A program made the translations under genes and the position numbers. The notes under the pieces are model-generated. The model made no database searches, was not told where the DNA came from, and worked only from the letters and a program-made list of their open reading frames with translations. Shown in pieces: positions 15,001-23,469 of a stretch of 30,570 nucleotides of DNA (position 1 is its first letter; every line of letters starts with the position of its first letter). This DNA is from Thermacetogenium sp. UBA5472 (lineage in GTDB: Bacteria > Bacillota > DSM-12270 > Thermacetogeniales > Thermacetogeniaceae), in contig DIQC01000019.1 of NCBI GenBank assembly GCA_002426495.1, positions 2,698 to 33,267 on the forward strand. The letters run 5' to 3'.

Positions 15001-16269
15001 GTGCTTTTCATTAGTAGTGTAAGTTCAGCTTCAAAATTATCCCTAGATAAGGATTGGAATAACTGGCACTGGCAGGTTAACAACCGCATTACAACTATTG
15101 AGGAACTAAAAAAAATAATCAACATTCCCCCTGAGAACGAATTAGGTATTAAAAAGGCCATTGATTCATTTCCTATGGCAATAACTCCTTATTACGCTTC
15201 CATGATGGATAAGGACAATCCCCAATGCCCTATTCGGAGACAAGCTATCCCCAGCGTAGAAGAACTCAAAACTAATGATTATGACTTAGAAGATCCTCTA
15301 GACGAAGATCAGGACTCACCTGTCCCAGGATTAACCCACCGTTATCCAGATCGAGTTTTACTCCTGGTCACCAATGAATGTTCTATGTACTGCCGTCATT
15401 GTACAAGAAAACGCAAAGTAGGTGAAGAAAACGTAAGGATAACTCTTACGAACATCAAGAAAGGCATTGATTATATAAGAGAAAACCCCTTGATCAGAGA
15501 TGTTGTTGTTTCCGGAGGCGACCCGTTTCTGTTGAGTACCGATAAACTTGAAAAGATATTATATGAATTAAGGAAAATACCGCATGTCGAAATAATGAGG
15601 ATTGGAACACGTACACCAGTCGTCTTACCCATGCGTATTGATCAAGATTTGGTGTCTATGCTAAAAAAATATCAACCAATTTGGATAAACACACATTTCA
15701 ATCACCCCAAAGAATTGACCCCTGACTCGCAAAAAGCCTTAGCTGCATTAGCTGACGCCGGATTCCCCTTAGGCAACCAATCTGTCCTGTTGAGAGAAGT
15801 TAATGACTGCCCTCTTATTATGCGTGAGTTGGTTCACAAGTTGGTTAAAAACCGAGTGCGCCCTTACTACTTATACCAATGCGATCTTTCCCGTGGTATT
15901 GAGCACTTTAGAACCCCTATATCAAAAGGCATAGAAATCCTGGAGATGCTCATCGGACATACTTCAGGTCTTGCTGTACCGACATTTGTGGTTGATGCTC
16001 CAGGTGGAGGAGGAAAAATCCCTCTCCTGCCAAACTATCTGATATCGGCCTCTCATCGTAAAACTATTTTACGCAACTATGAGGGAGTGATCTGTGTCTA
16101 CACCGAACCAGAAAACCAGTCATCCACTTGCCCACCGGACTGCAATATCTGCCATAATAAAAAGAACAGTTCCCGGGAATTTATAGGTCTAGAAAAACTG
16201 TACAGTGATGATAATGATATCATAAGCCTAATCCCCGAAGGAAATTCACGCCATAATCGAAGGGAGTAA
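15001..16269 (+). CDS. ablA: Lysine 2,3-aminomutase
   Basis: Radical SAM / PLP enzyme converting L-alpha-lysine to L-beta-lysine. The iron-sulfur motif is CSMYCRHC (C-x3-C-x2-C) from about residue 127; the PLP lysine lies in DAPGGGGKIPLLPNY at about residue 339; VVVSGGDPFLL, RIGTRTPVVLPMRI and INTHFNHPKELT are family blocks; the C-terminal cysteines include CPPDCNIC. Length 422 is normal. The start is unusual: the GTG at 15001 overlaps GGAGG, whereas an in-frame ATT at 15010 sits at ideal spacing from it, and there is no ATG. With ablB just 6 nt downstream, the pathway is N-epsilon-acetyl-beta-lysine synthesis (osmolyte) rather than lysine fermentation. Confidence 0.95.
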   Translation: MLFISSVSSASKLSLDKDWNNWHWQVNNRITTIEELKKIINIPPENELGIKKAIDSFPMAITPYYASMMDKDNPQCPIRRQAIPSVEELKTNDYDLEDPLDEDQDSPVPGLTHRYPDRVLLLVTNECSMYCRHCTRKRKVGEENVRITLTNIKKGIDYIRENPLIRDVVVSGGDPFLLSTDKLEKILYELRKIPHVEIMRIGTRTPVVLPMRIDQDLVSMLKKYQPIWINTHFNHPKELTPDSQKALAALADAGFPLGNQSVLLREVNDCPLIMRELVHKLVKNRVRPYYLYQCDLSRGIEHFRTPISKGIEILEMLIGHTSGLAVPTFVVDAPGGGGKIPLLPNYLISASHRKTILRNYEGVICVYTEPENQSSTCPPDCNICHNKKNSSREFIGLEKLYSDDNDIISLIPEGNSRHNRRE

Positions 16270-16275
16270 TTTGGA

Positions 16276-17175
16276 TTGGCATGTTCTTGGCTTTCTGCGG
16301 TAGTCGATGATTTCAATCCTCATAATCAATGGGGAACATCTAGAACTATACATCTGGAATCTTTGAATGCTGAAGTTGAAATATCTTTATATAATAAACG
16401 TTTGACCATTCTCAACTATAGCTTTTTAACAAACGAGGGGATCCTTGATTTGGCAGACTTGATAGAAAACCTCTGCAGCAAATATGACCTTGGTAAGGCC
16501 TGGGGTAAAATACGCAGGAAAGATCTAGAACTATATACCAGTCAGGGTTTTACAGCAGAAGCCTATATTGATAATTTCTTTATCGACGAAGATGCAGTCA
16601 TCTGCGCCAAATATTTTGGTGACCAACGAAAATTATCCCTCACCTCTCAACACAATCAAGAGATTCTTGACCGCCTTGACTTAATCCAGATAACTGGACA
16701 TACCCCGGAGCTGCCTGCAGGCTACAGCTACAGAATTGCAGAGGCTCAAGATGTAGAGGTATTGTCTTCATTATTAAGCCAGGTTTTCAAGACATACCCC
16801 TATCCGATCGACCAAACATATCTGCTTTCCACACTTGAACACACAGTTTACGGATTAGTATATAACCCTGAAGGAGCACTGGTAGCAGCGGCCTCTGCCG
16901 AAACAAACGGCGAATTTAAAAACGCTGAGATGACAGATTTTGCTACCTCTCCCGATGAAAGAGGTAAAGGGCTGGCTCCCTTTATATTGTACAATTTAGA
17001 AAAAGTCTTACAAGAGCACGAATATCGTACTGCCTACACAATTGCCCGCAGCAGCTCCTTCAGCATGAATAAAGTATTCAAAAGTGCCGGCTATCACTAT
17101 ACCGGCACACTGACCAACAACTGTAATATCTCCGGTGGCTTTGAAGACATGAACGTCTGGTGCAAATCTCATTGA
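16276..17175 (+). CDS. ablB: Beta-lysine N-epsilon-acetyltransferase
   Basis: A 299-residue protein expected to acetylate beta-lysine with acetyl-CoA, giving the compatible solute N-epsilon-acetyl-beta-lysine. The C-terminal half is a GNAT domain: SYRIAEAQDVEVLSSLLSQV, then VAAASAETNGEFKNAEMTDF, and the acetyl-CoA loop ATSPDERGKGLAPFILYNLE, with TAYTIARSSSFSMNKVFKSA near the end. The N-terminal half is the family-specific region. Start is TTG at 16276, with AGGGAG about 9 nt upstream; no in-frame ATG fits. It follows ablA by 6 nt in the same operon. Its TGA stop (17173-17175) is the first three bases of a palindromic repeat, so the last residues may not be ancestral. Confidence 0.93.
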   Translation: MACSWLSAVVDDFNPHNQWGTSRTIHLESLNAEVEISLYNKRLTILNYSFLTNEGILDLADLIENLCSKYDLGKAWGKIRRKDLELYTSQGFTAEAYIDNFFIDEDAVICAKYFGDQRKLSLTSQHNQEILDRLDLIQITGHTPELPAGYSYRIAEAQDVEVLSSLLSQVFKTYPYPIDQTYLLSTLEHTVYGLVYNPEGALVAAASAETNGEFKNAEMTDFATSPDERGKGLAPFILYNLEKVLQEHEYRTAYTIARSSSFSMNKVFKSAGYHYTGTLTNNCNISGGFEDMNVWCKSH

Positions 17176-17345
17176 CACAGGGGACACAGAGGGACGGTTC
17201 TCCTGTGTCAATGCGTGTCAGAAGGACTAGTGAGTCAGGGGGACGGGGGCTTTGACCCATTTTTCTTAAGTCAACTGAGTTCCCCAGATCCCCCTGAACC
17301 CCTGGGCATTTATGGCAAAACAGGGATCACCGGAACCGTCCCCCC
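17173..17345. repeat. Three palindromic GGGACGG elements between ablB and the aldo/keto reductase
   Basis: 17173-17210 has arms TGACACAG / CTGTGTCA with the core duplicated in part (GGGGACACAGAGGGACGGTT). 17231-17259 is a second TGAGTCA-armed copy nearly identical to 14605-14633, with one arm mismatch. 17321-17345 has minus-strand GGGGGACGGTTCCGGTGATC abutting the stop of the reductase gene. Confidence 0.75.
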
Positions 17346-18353
17346 TTACCCCAGTCGCTCCGCCGCATCTTTCAGCATCTCTCGGATCGGCAGGTTGTAA
17401 GGGCAGCGCTCCTCACATTCCCCGCATTCCAGACATTCGCTTGGATTTACACCCAGAGCCTGGTAGCGCTCTTTTGCCCAATCTTCAAGACCATATCTGG
17501 TATAGTAGCCGTCGAAAAGAAACACTGATGGGATATCGATCCCCTGCTGGCAAGGAAGGCAGTACTCACAGCGCCTGCAGAAACGAGCGCCCAGTTTAGC
17601 CACTATCCTGGTGAGTTCCTCTCTCTCTGGTATAGATAAAGACCTTGCCACACTTCCCACAGCAGCATTCTCCTCCACCTGTTCCAGTACATCTACTCCC
17701 GGAATGGCAACTGTAACAGGATGCTCCAGAATAAAGCGCAAAGACAACTTGGCGTTGGTCAGGGCACCTCCGGCCATCGGTTTCATAGCAATAACCCCAC
17801 AGTCCACCTTCTCTGCCATTTCAAACAACTTCAGAGCACCTTCTGTCTCTACAGGATTAAAAGGAAACTGTACAGTTTCTATCTCCTCGTTCTGCATTAT
17901 TTCTAATAGAACATCCTTGATATGCCCTGTAACTCCTATGTGCCCGATCTTTCCCTTTTCTTTTGCCTCTTTTAAGGCAGCAAGAGCTCCGTCCTCATCC
18001 AAAACCTGCTCTATGGCGGCTTTGTCCTTGACATTGTGCATTTGGTAGAGGTCAATATAGTCCACTCCCATGGTCTTGAGGCTTTTGTCTATATCCTCGG
18101 CCATCCCTTTTCTGTATCGAGACATGGATTTGGTAGCAATAATCATCTGTTCTCTGTTTTTTTTCAATACTGCCCCAAGCTTTTCCTCACTATCAGTGTA
18201 ACCCCTGGCTGTATCAAAAAAATTGATGCCCAGTTCTATAGCGCGATTTACAATCTTTTCTGCGCTGGAGGCATCTATTCGCTGGATAGGAATACCACCA
18301 AACCCTACTACAGACACCTGCAAACCTGTTTTCCCGAGTCTCCTGTAGTTCAT
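17346..18353 (-). CDS. Aldo/keto reductase with C-terminal 4Fe-4S ferredoxin-like domain
   Basis: A 335-residue oxidoreductase; substrate unknown. The N-terminal TIM barrel shows RRLGKTGLQVSVVGFGGIPI, catalytic Asp and Tyr in FFDTARGYTDSEEKLG, Lys in IIATKSM and His in YQMHN. GALTNAKLSLRFILEHP and AIPGVDVLEQVEEN follow in the NADPH-binding half. The C-terminal 75 residues contain CRRCEYCLPCQQGIDIP and CLECGECEERCPYNLPI, the two cysteine sets typical of the anaerobe-specific Fe-S branch. ATG at 18353 has GGGGGA 6 nt upstream. It is a single-gene unit, and a repeat touches its stop codon. Confidence 0.93.
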   Translation of the reverse strand: MNYRRLGKTGLQVSVVGFGGIPIQRIDASSAEKIVNRAIELGINFFDTARGYTDSEEKLGAVLKKNREQMIIATKSMSRYRKGMAEDIDKSLKTMGVDYIDLYQMHNVKDKAAIEQVLDEDGALAALKEAKEKGKIGHIGVTGHIKDVLLEIMQNEEIETVQFPFNPVETEGALKLFEMAEKVDCGVIAMKPMAGGALTNAKLSLRFILEHPVTVAIPGVDVLEQVEENAAVGSVARSLSIPEREELTRIVAKLGARFCRRCEYCLPCQQGIDIPSVFLFDGYYTRYGLEDWAKERYQALGVNPSECLECGECEERCPYNLPIREMLKDAAERLG

Positions 18354-18478
18354 TTATATCCCCCTGTTAATGAATAATATTGAACTTAGGACTTATGTCC
18401 TCTCCCCCATTGTACAACTTCTTCGCTGGTCTGAAAACACCATCCCCAGCAGAGCAAGCAGTGACTCCTCTCCCTACT

Positions 18479-18570
18479 AGAAAGGAAACTCTCTCAACTG
18501 CTTGAGCATCGAAGGTATCACGGCACCCCCGTGCGGCAGAGAAAGGAAACCACCCGACTTCTTGAACAGA
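18479..18570 (-). repeat. Degenerate direct repeat in the gap after iscR
   Basis: Two related blocks on the minus strand, 18540-18570 and 18479-18509, share GTTTCCTTTCT preceded by CAAG(A/C)AGT(C/T)G with a 1-nt indel. A looser third hit (GAAGAAGTTG) lies near 18415-18425. An open frame across the interval (18367-18594) has no start signal and no recognisable product. Otherwise the 361-nt gap 18354-18714 holds only the terminator below. Confidence 0.4.
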
Positions 18571-18658
18571 GTATCTGCTTAATCTTCTTCCCAAAAGCCT
18601 TATGATCCCAGGAAGTCTTGTTTGCCATCATCCAGGAAGAGGACATTATATACATAAA

Positions 18659-18678
18659 CCCCGGCCTTTTGACCGAGG
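18659..18678 (-). terminator. Hairpin at the end of the isc operon
   Basis: An 8-bp stem with AAAA loop: minus-strand CCTCGGTC / GGCCGGGG (two G-T pairs), followed by TTTATGTAT. A weak intrinsic terminator about 40 nt past iscR. Confidence 0.5.
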
Positions 18679-18714
18679 TAAGTTGTATTGATTATTTTAA
18701 TATTACGGTTGTCC

Positions 18715-19143
18715 CTATCGATCAGAACTCTTCCTTGTTTCTTCAATCAGGTCATGAAGGGTTAATGAATCCAGAACTTCAGCTATAGAATCTCTGACTT
18801 TAGCCCAAACCAGACGTGTAACACATCCTTCGGCGCGATCACACTCTTCCGGGTAATCCTCACTGACACAGGCGACAGGTGCAATCGGCCCTTCTAGGGT
18901 GCGGATAATATCACCAACCGTAATGTTCTCAGGAACCCTCGAAAGCAGGTACCCCCCCTGTGCACCGCGTACACTGCGGATCAACCCTTCCTTTTTCAAT
19001 GGCACCATCAACTGCTCCAGGTAGCCTATTGATACTCCCTGGCGTTCTGAGATGCTGGCCAGTGTGACCGGCTCGTCACTTTGATCAATCGCTATATCCA
19101 ACATTGCCCTTAACCCATACCTACCCCTTGTTGATAATCTCAC
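18715..19143 (-). CDS. iscR: IscR-type Rrf2 transcriptional regulator
   Basis: A 142-residue Fe-S-sensing repressor. The N-terminus RLSTRGRYGLRAMLDIAIDQ and winged helix (SISERQGVSIGYLEQLMVPL, then SVRGAQGGYLLSR) are those of Rrf2 proteins. The three cluster cysteines are present at C92, C101 and C107 (VACVSEDYPEECDRAEGC). Start is GTG at 19143, with AAGGAGA about 10 nt upstream. It overlaps the iscU end by 23 bp, so translation is coupled. In this operon it is last instead of first. The palindrome at the operon promoter (20767-20787) is its likely site. Confidence 0.93.
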   Translation of the reverse strand: MRLSTRGRYGLRAMLDIAIDQSDEPVTLASISERQGVSIGYLEQLMVPLKKEGLIRSVRGAQGGYLLSRVPENITVGDIIRTLEGPIAPVACVSEDYPEECDRAEGCVTRLVWAKVRDSIAEVLDSLTLHDLIEETRKSSDR

Positions 19144-19525
19144 TCAGCTCGCTTCTCCTTTCCGGTTTTTGCTGCCAATCCTCAATAGCCTTATGTAGAG
19201 CATCAGCAGCCAGATTCGAGCAGTGCAGCTTCTGTGGAGGCAGTCCTCCGAGTGCTTGAGCAACATCCTTGTTTGTGAGTTCCTTAGCCTCCTCAATGGT
19301 CTTCCCCTTGGCCAAGGTTGTCATCATACTGCCACTAGCCACAGCTGCGCCACAGCCAAAGGTCATGTACTTGACATCATCAAGCTTCTCGTCCTTAACC
19401 TTGATGTACACCCTGAGGATATCGCCGCAGACAACATTTCCGATTTCACCGACACCACTGGCATCAGTTATTTCCCCGACATTACGCGGGTTTTGAAAAT
19501 GATCCATGACTGTTTCGTTATACAT
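19121..19525 (-). CDS. iscU: IscU-type Fe-S cluster scaffold
   Basis: A 134-residue scaffold on which clusters are built with sulfur from IscS. It opens MYNETVMDHFQNPRNVGEIT; the three cluster cysteines are in VVCGDILRVYIKV, MTFGCGAAVASGSMMT and QKLHCSNLAADALHKAI, with the conserved aspartate after the first cysteine. No C-terminal NifU extension is present. ATG at 19525 has GAGGTG 5 nt upstream, 13 nt after the iscS stop. Confidence 0.96.
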   Translation of the reverse strand: MYNETVMDHFQNPRNVGEITDASGVGEIGNVVCGDILRVYIKVKDEKLDDVKYMTFGCGAAVASGSMMTTLAKGKTIEEAKELTNKDVAQALGGLPPQKLHCSNLAADALHKAIEDWQQKPERRSELSEIINKG

Positions 19526-19538
19526 GATATCACCTCAT

Positions 19539-20708
19539 TTAGACAGTTAGTTTATTGGCCAGTGGAGAGAAACTCCTCAACCTGGTTATAACTTCAGGAA
19601 GTATTTCAAGAACATAGTCAATATCTGCAGCATCATTTATCCTCCCTAGGGTCATGCGCAGAGAACCGTGTATCAGTTCATAAGGTAGCCCGATGGCTTT
19701 CAGCACATGTGATGGTTTTAAAGAACTCGAACTGCAAGCTGAACCACTAGATGCGGCAATGCCTTTCATGTCCAGACTGAGCAGCATTGACTCACCCTCA
19801 ACATAGGAAAAGCTAAAGTTAACATTATGTGGCAGCCTTCGTTCAGGATGCCCGTTATACTTAACATCAGGAATCCTTTCTTTAATCCCCTGGATCAGTT
19901 TATCTCTCAGTTCTCTGGTACGGTTGAATTCAGAGTCCAAATCCCGGGCGGCGATTTCGGCAGCCTTCCCGAAGCCAACAATTCCTACGGTATTCTCAGT
20001 GCCCGAACGCGAATTGCTTTCCTGCCCCCCGCCGTATACCACCGGCTGCAGCCGCACCCCTTTTCTCTTATAAAGGGCACCGACTCCCTTAGGTCCGTAT
20101 ATTTTATGGCTGGAAAGGGTAAGGAGATCAACCCCGAGGGTGTTCACATTAACAGGAATCTTCCCCGCGGCCTGCACAGCATCTGTATGAAAAAGGACTC
20201 CGTGCTCCTTGGCAATCCTACTAAACTCCTCGATCGGCTCAATCGTCCCGATCTCATTATTGGCATGCATGATCGAGATCAAAATTGTCTCCGAACGGAT
20301 CGCTTTACACAATTCCTCTGGATCAACCAAACCGTACTGGTCGACAGGAAGAAAAGTCACATCAAAACCGCTTTTAGCAAGTTGCTTACAGCTATTCAGC
20401 ACAGCGGGGTGCTCGATTGAGGAAGTGATGATATGATTCCCCTTCTTGCGTCTTGCTGCCGCTACTCCTAAAATCGCTAGATTATCAGCTTCAGTACCTC
20501 CGCTGGTAAAAATAATTTCCCCGGCCTCGGCTTCGATTAAGTCTGCAACTTGCTGTCGTGCCTCATCAACCCACTTCTTGGCCTCTCGGCCAAAAGAATG
20601 AATACTTGAAGGGTTCCCAAATGTATTTTTCATAAGTTCACACATGAGGGAATAAACCTCCGGGTGAAGAGGTGTTGTCCCAGCATGGTCGAGATACACT
20701 TTTCGCAT
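19539..20708 (-). CDS. iscS: Cysteine desulfurase (IscS/NifS)
   Basis: A 389-residue PLP enzyme that removes sulfur from cysteine as a persulfide for IscU and probably for SufBC, which lacks its own desulfurase here. MRKVYLDHAGTTPLHPEVYS opens it; EIIFTSGGTEADNLAILG, HTDAVQAAGKIPVNV and LLTLSSHKIYGPKGVGALY (PLP lysine at about 202) follow; the mobile active-site loop is IAASSGSACSSSSLKPSHVL with the catalytic cysteine at about 325. ATG at 20708 has GAGGAG 9 nt upstream. First gene of iscS-iscU-iscR. Confidence 0.97.
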   Translation of the reverse strand: MRKVYLDHAGTTPLHPEVYSLMCELMKNTFGNPSSIHSFGREAKKWVDEARQQVADLIEAEAGEIIFTSGGTEADNLAILGVAAARRKKGNHIITSSIEHPAVLNSCKQLAKSGFDVTFLPVDQYGLVDPEELCKAIRSETILISIMHANNEIGTIEPIEEFSRIAKEHGVLFHTDAVQAAGKIPVNVNTLGVDLLTLSSHKIYGPKGVGALYKRKGVRLQPVVYGGGQESNSRSGTENTVGIVGFGKAAEIAARDLDSEFNRTRELRDKLIQGIKERIPDVKYNGHPERRLPHNVNFSFSYVEGESMLLSLDMKGIAASSGSACSSSSLKPSHVLKAIGLPYELIHGSLRMTLGRINDAADIDYVLEILPEVITRLRSFSPLANKLTV

Positions 20709-20766
20709 AGCAAATCACTCCTCATACAAAATGTTAGAACTTAGTCTGTGTGTCAAATCAAACAAT

Positions 20767-20826
20767 ATCCTAGCAAATTGGTAGGATTTATAGTTATAAA
20801 ATAACCGATAAACACTACTTTGTCAA
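20767..20826 (-). promoter_or_regulatory. Promoter of iscS-iscU-iscR with candidate IscR operator
   Basis: Minus strand -35 TTGACA (20821-20826), 17-nt spacer, -10 TATTTT (20798-20803). A 21-nt palindrome (20767-20787) with ATCCTA / TAGGAT ends and 9 of 10 pairs complementary sits just past the predicted start site, where a bound repressor would block transcription. Assignment to IscR is inferred from the gene in the operon. Confidence 0.65.
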
Positions 20827-20873
20827 ACCGGTTATCAGGCGAAGTCTTTCCGGTGACCATTGGTCGCCCTACA

Positions 20874-23270
20874 TCACAATCGCACCCGCTTCAGGCGCAA
20901 AGCATTGCTGACAACAGAAACCGAACTCAAAGCCATAGCAGCACCTGCTACTACTGGGCTCAGTAACCCTGCAGCTGCTACAGGAAGTCCTACCGTATTG
21001 TAAAAGAAGGCCCAGAAGAGGTTCTGCTTGATATTGCGCATAGTGGCTTTACTGAGTTTGATGGCTGTGGCGATCGCCCTCAGATCACCGCTCATCAGAG
21101 TAATATCCGCTGCTTCCATAGCGATATCAGTGCCTGTGCCCATGGCTATTCCCACATCAGCAGTAGCCAGAGCAGGAGCATCATTGATCCCATCCCCCGC
21201 CATGGCAACAACTCGTCCCTTATCCCGCAGTATTTTCACCTGATCGGCTTTATCTTCAGGCAAAACCTCTGCCAGCACATGCTCGATCCCCACCTGGTTA
21301 GCAATGGCTGCAGCAGTGCGCCGGTTGTCACCGGTGATCATCCAGACCTCGACATCGAGACTTTTTAAATCTTGAATCGCTTCAACTGCATGCTCTTTAA
21401 CTGTATCTGCCACACCAATAGCAGCAGCAACGGACTGATCAACTGACATCAAAACCGTAGTCTTTCCTTCGGTTTCTAACCTTTCCAGTGCCGGCAGCAG
21501 CGGTTCCACCACTACTCCCTGCTCCTGTAAATACCTGCGGCTGCCGATCAGTATGTTCCTTCCCTTTATAGTGGCTTTCACTCCTCTGCCGGGTACTGCA
21601 TTGAACTCCTGGGGGTCAGCTATCTCTAATTCAGGTATACGCTTGATAACTCCCTGAACGATGGCCTCTGCAACCGGATGCTCCGATAATTTCTCTGCAC
21701 TGGCCGCCCACTGTAAGATTTTCTGCTCCTGACCGGCAAACTGTTCCGCAGCTACAATATCAGTGACTTCCAGTTCACCCCGGGTAATTGTACCGGTCTT
21801 GTCCAAAACCACCGTATTCACCTGGTGGGCGCGCTCTAAGTGCTCACCACCTCGAATTAAAATGCCGTTTTCCGCCCCCCGTCCTGTTCCTACCATAATA
21901 GAGGTAGGAGTAGCCAAACCCATTGCACAGGGGCAGGCGATCACCAGCACAGCAATCGCATTGCTCAGAGCCCTAGCAAAATCGCCCGCATCCAGTCCCC
22001 AGAACCACAAGACAAAAGTACCCAAAGCGATGATGATTACCCCCGGCACAAAGTAACCCGCTACGACATCAGCTAAACGCTGAATGGGGGCTTTGGATCC
22101 TTGTGCCTCTTGCACCATCCGGATGATCTGGGCCAGCACAGTATCCCGTCCCACCTGAGTGGCTTCCATCTTGAGAGAACCAAACTTATTCACTGTAGCA
22201 CCAGCCACCAGGTCTCCTGCCCCTTTGTCCACAGGCACACTCTCCCCAGTAAGCATTGATTCGTCCACAGCAGAATAGCCTTCTTTAACCATCCCATCAA
22301 CCGGAATCCGCTCACCAGGACGCACAACTACCAGATCACCCACTGCCACTTCAGCCACCCGAACCTCCTGCTCAATCCCGTCCCTGATTACGCGAGCAGT
22401 TTTAGGCTGTAGCCCAATTAATTTCCTGATCGCTTCTGAAGTCCGTCCTTTGGCCAGGGACTCCAAATACTTGCCGAGTAAAATCAGGGTAATTAAGATA
22501 GCACTGGCTTCAAAATAGAGGTGAGCATTGGGATCCAATAAACCAGTAATCAAACTATAAAAGTATGCGGCACTGGTTCCCATCACCACCAGTACATCCA
22601 TATTGGCACTGCCACCGCGCAGAGCAGTATATGCTCCGCGGTAAAAAGGGAATCCGGCAATAAACTGCACAGGAGTTGCCAGCAGCAGCTGTGTGGTATA
22701 GAAAGTCAGCCACCCCGGCAAAGGTATGCCCAAGAGGTGCTCAAGCATGATCACCAGGAAGGGAAAAGAGAGAATAGCCGAAAAAAACAAAAGCCCCTTT
22801 CTCTGCTGTAACTCAGCGGGTTCAGATACCTTACCGGTACCCTCTGCCAGGTCTGACAGCACCTGGCCTCTGTACCCAATACGGGAAATGGCAGCTGTCA
22901 GATCTTCGGGTTCTAGCACACCTGGCCGGTATTCTATTGAAGCTGTTTCTGTTGCCAGATTGACACTAGCCTTTTCGACGCCCTCTAATTTTTGCAACCC
23001 TTTCTCTACTCTGGCAACACACGCTGCACAGCTCATCCCCTGAATTTTTAGTTCAACACGCTCAGGTGCTACCGAGTACCCCAACATTTCGACTTTTTCA
23101 ACAAGATTCGCAGCTTTCACTGCATCAGGATCATATTCTATTGTCGCCTGTTCCAAGGCTAGATTGACCTGGGCTTGACTCACTCCGGGCATCTTATTGA
23201 GACCTTTTTCAATGCGCGCAGCACACGCTGCACAGCTCATACCCTTCACCTTAATAGAAAAGCGCTCCAT
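20874..23270 (-). CDS. copA: Copper-exporting P1B-type ATPase
   Basis: A 798-residue membrane pump for Cu+. There are two N-terminal metal-binding domains, GMSCAACAARIEKGL near residue 10 and GMSCAACVARVEKGL near residue 78. Eight membrane helices follow, with the ion-binding motif VIACPCAMGLATPTS (CPC at 446-448). Further motifs: actuator TGES, phosphorylated aspartate in DKTGTITRG (about residue 490), SEHPVAEAI and GDGINDAPALATADVGIAMG. ATG at 23270 has GGAGG 7 nt upstream. No copper chaperone or CsoR gene is adjacent. Residue pattern and length are normal for CopA. Confidence 0.96.
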   Translation of the reverse strand: MERFSIKVKGMSCAACAARIEKGLNKMPGVSQAQVNLALEQATIEYDPDAVKAANLVEKVEMLGYSVAPERVELKIQGMSCAACVARVEKGLQKLEGVEKASVNLATETASIEYRPGVLEPEDLTAAISRIGYRGQVLSDLAEGTGKVSEPAELQQRKGLLFFSAILSFPFLVIMLEHLLGIPLPGWLTFYTTQLLLATPVQFIAGFPFYRGAYTALRGGSANMDVLVVMGTSAAYFYSLITGLLDPNAHLYFEASAILITLILLGKYLESLAKGRTSEAIRKLIGLQPKTARVIRDGIEQEVRVAEVAVGDLVVVRPGERIPVDGMVKEGYSAVDESMLTGESVPVDKGAGDLVAGATVNKFGSLKMEATQVGRDTVLAQIIRMVQEAQGSKAPIQRLADVVAGYFVPGVIIIALGTFVLWFWGLDAGDFARALSNAIAVLVIACPCAMGLATPTSIMVGTGRGAENGILIRGGEHLERAHQVNTVVLDKTGTITRGELEVTDIVAAEQFAGQEQKILQWAASAEKLSEHPVAEAIVQGVIKRIPELEIADPQEFNAVPGRGVKATIKGRNILIGSRRYLQEQGVVVEPLLPALERLETEGKTTVLMSVDQSVAAAIGVADTVKEHAVEAIQDLKSLDVEVWMITGDNRRTAAAIANQVGIEHVLAEVLPEDKADQVKILRDKGRVVAMAGDGINDAPALATADVGIAMGTGTDIAMEAADITLMSGDLRAIATAIKLSKATMRNIKQNLFWAFFYNTVGLPVAAAGLLSPVVAGAAMALSSVSVVSNALRLKRVRL

Positions 23271-23374
23271 CTAGCAACCTCCCTAATAACTATTCTTTCC
23301 GTTAGCTTAACCGAACCGGATGTTACAGAAATCCAACCCGAAAAGCATCTCTATAAAGTAGAGCTAATAACAAC

Positions 23375-23406
23375 ATTATACTGCTTTTTGAGCTATTTTA
23401 TATCAA
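23375..23406 (-). promoter_or_regulatory. Candidate copA promoter with long spacer
   Basis: Minus strand TATAAT (23375-23380) and TTGATA (23401-23406) are separated by 20 nt. A spacer this long is seen in promoters activated by MerR-type metal sensors, but no clear dyad is visible in it, so this is tentative. Confidence 0.35.
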
Positions 23407-23469
23407 AGTGACAAAAAGACATTCAGACTGTCATCTCATCCCTGCCCTGTCACGTCACATTCATCAGTC

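Noticed and set aside
18367..18594. 75-codon minus-strand open frame after iscR
   Set aside because: No ribosome site and no recognisable product; it covers an internally repeated block and looks non-coding.
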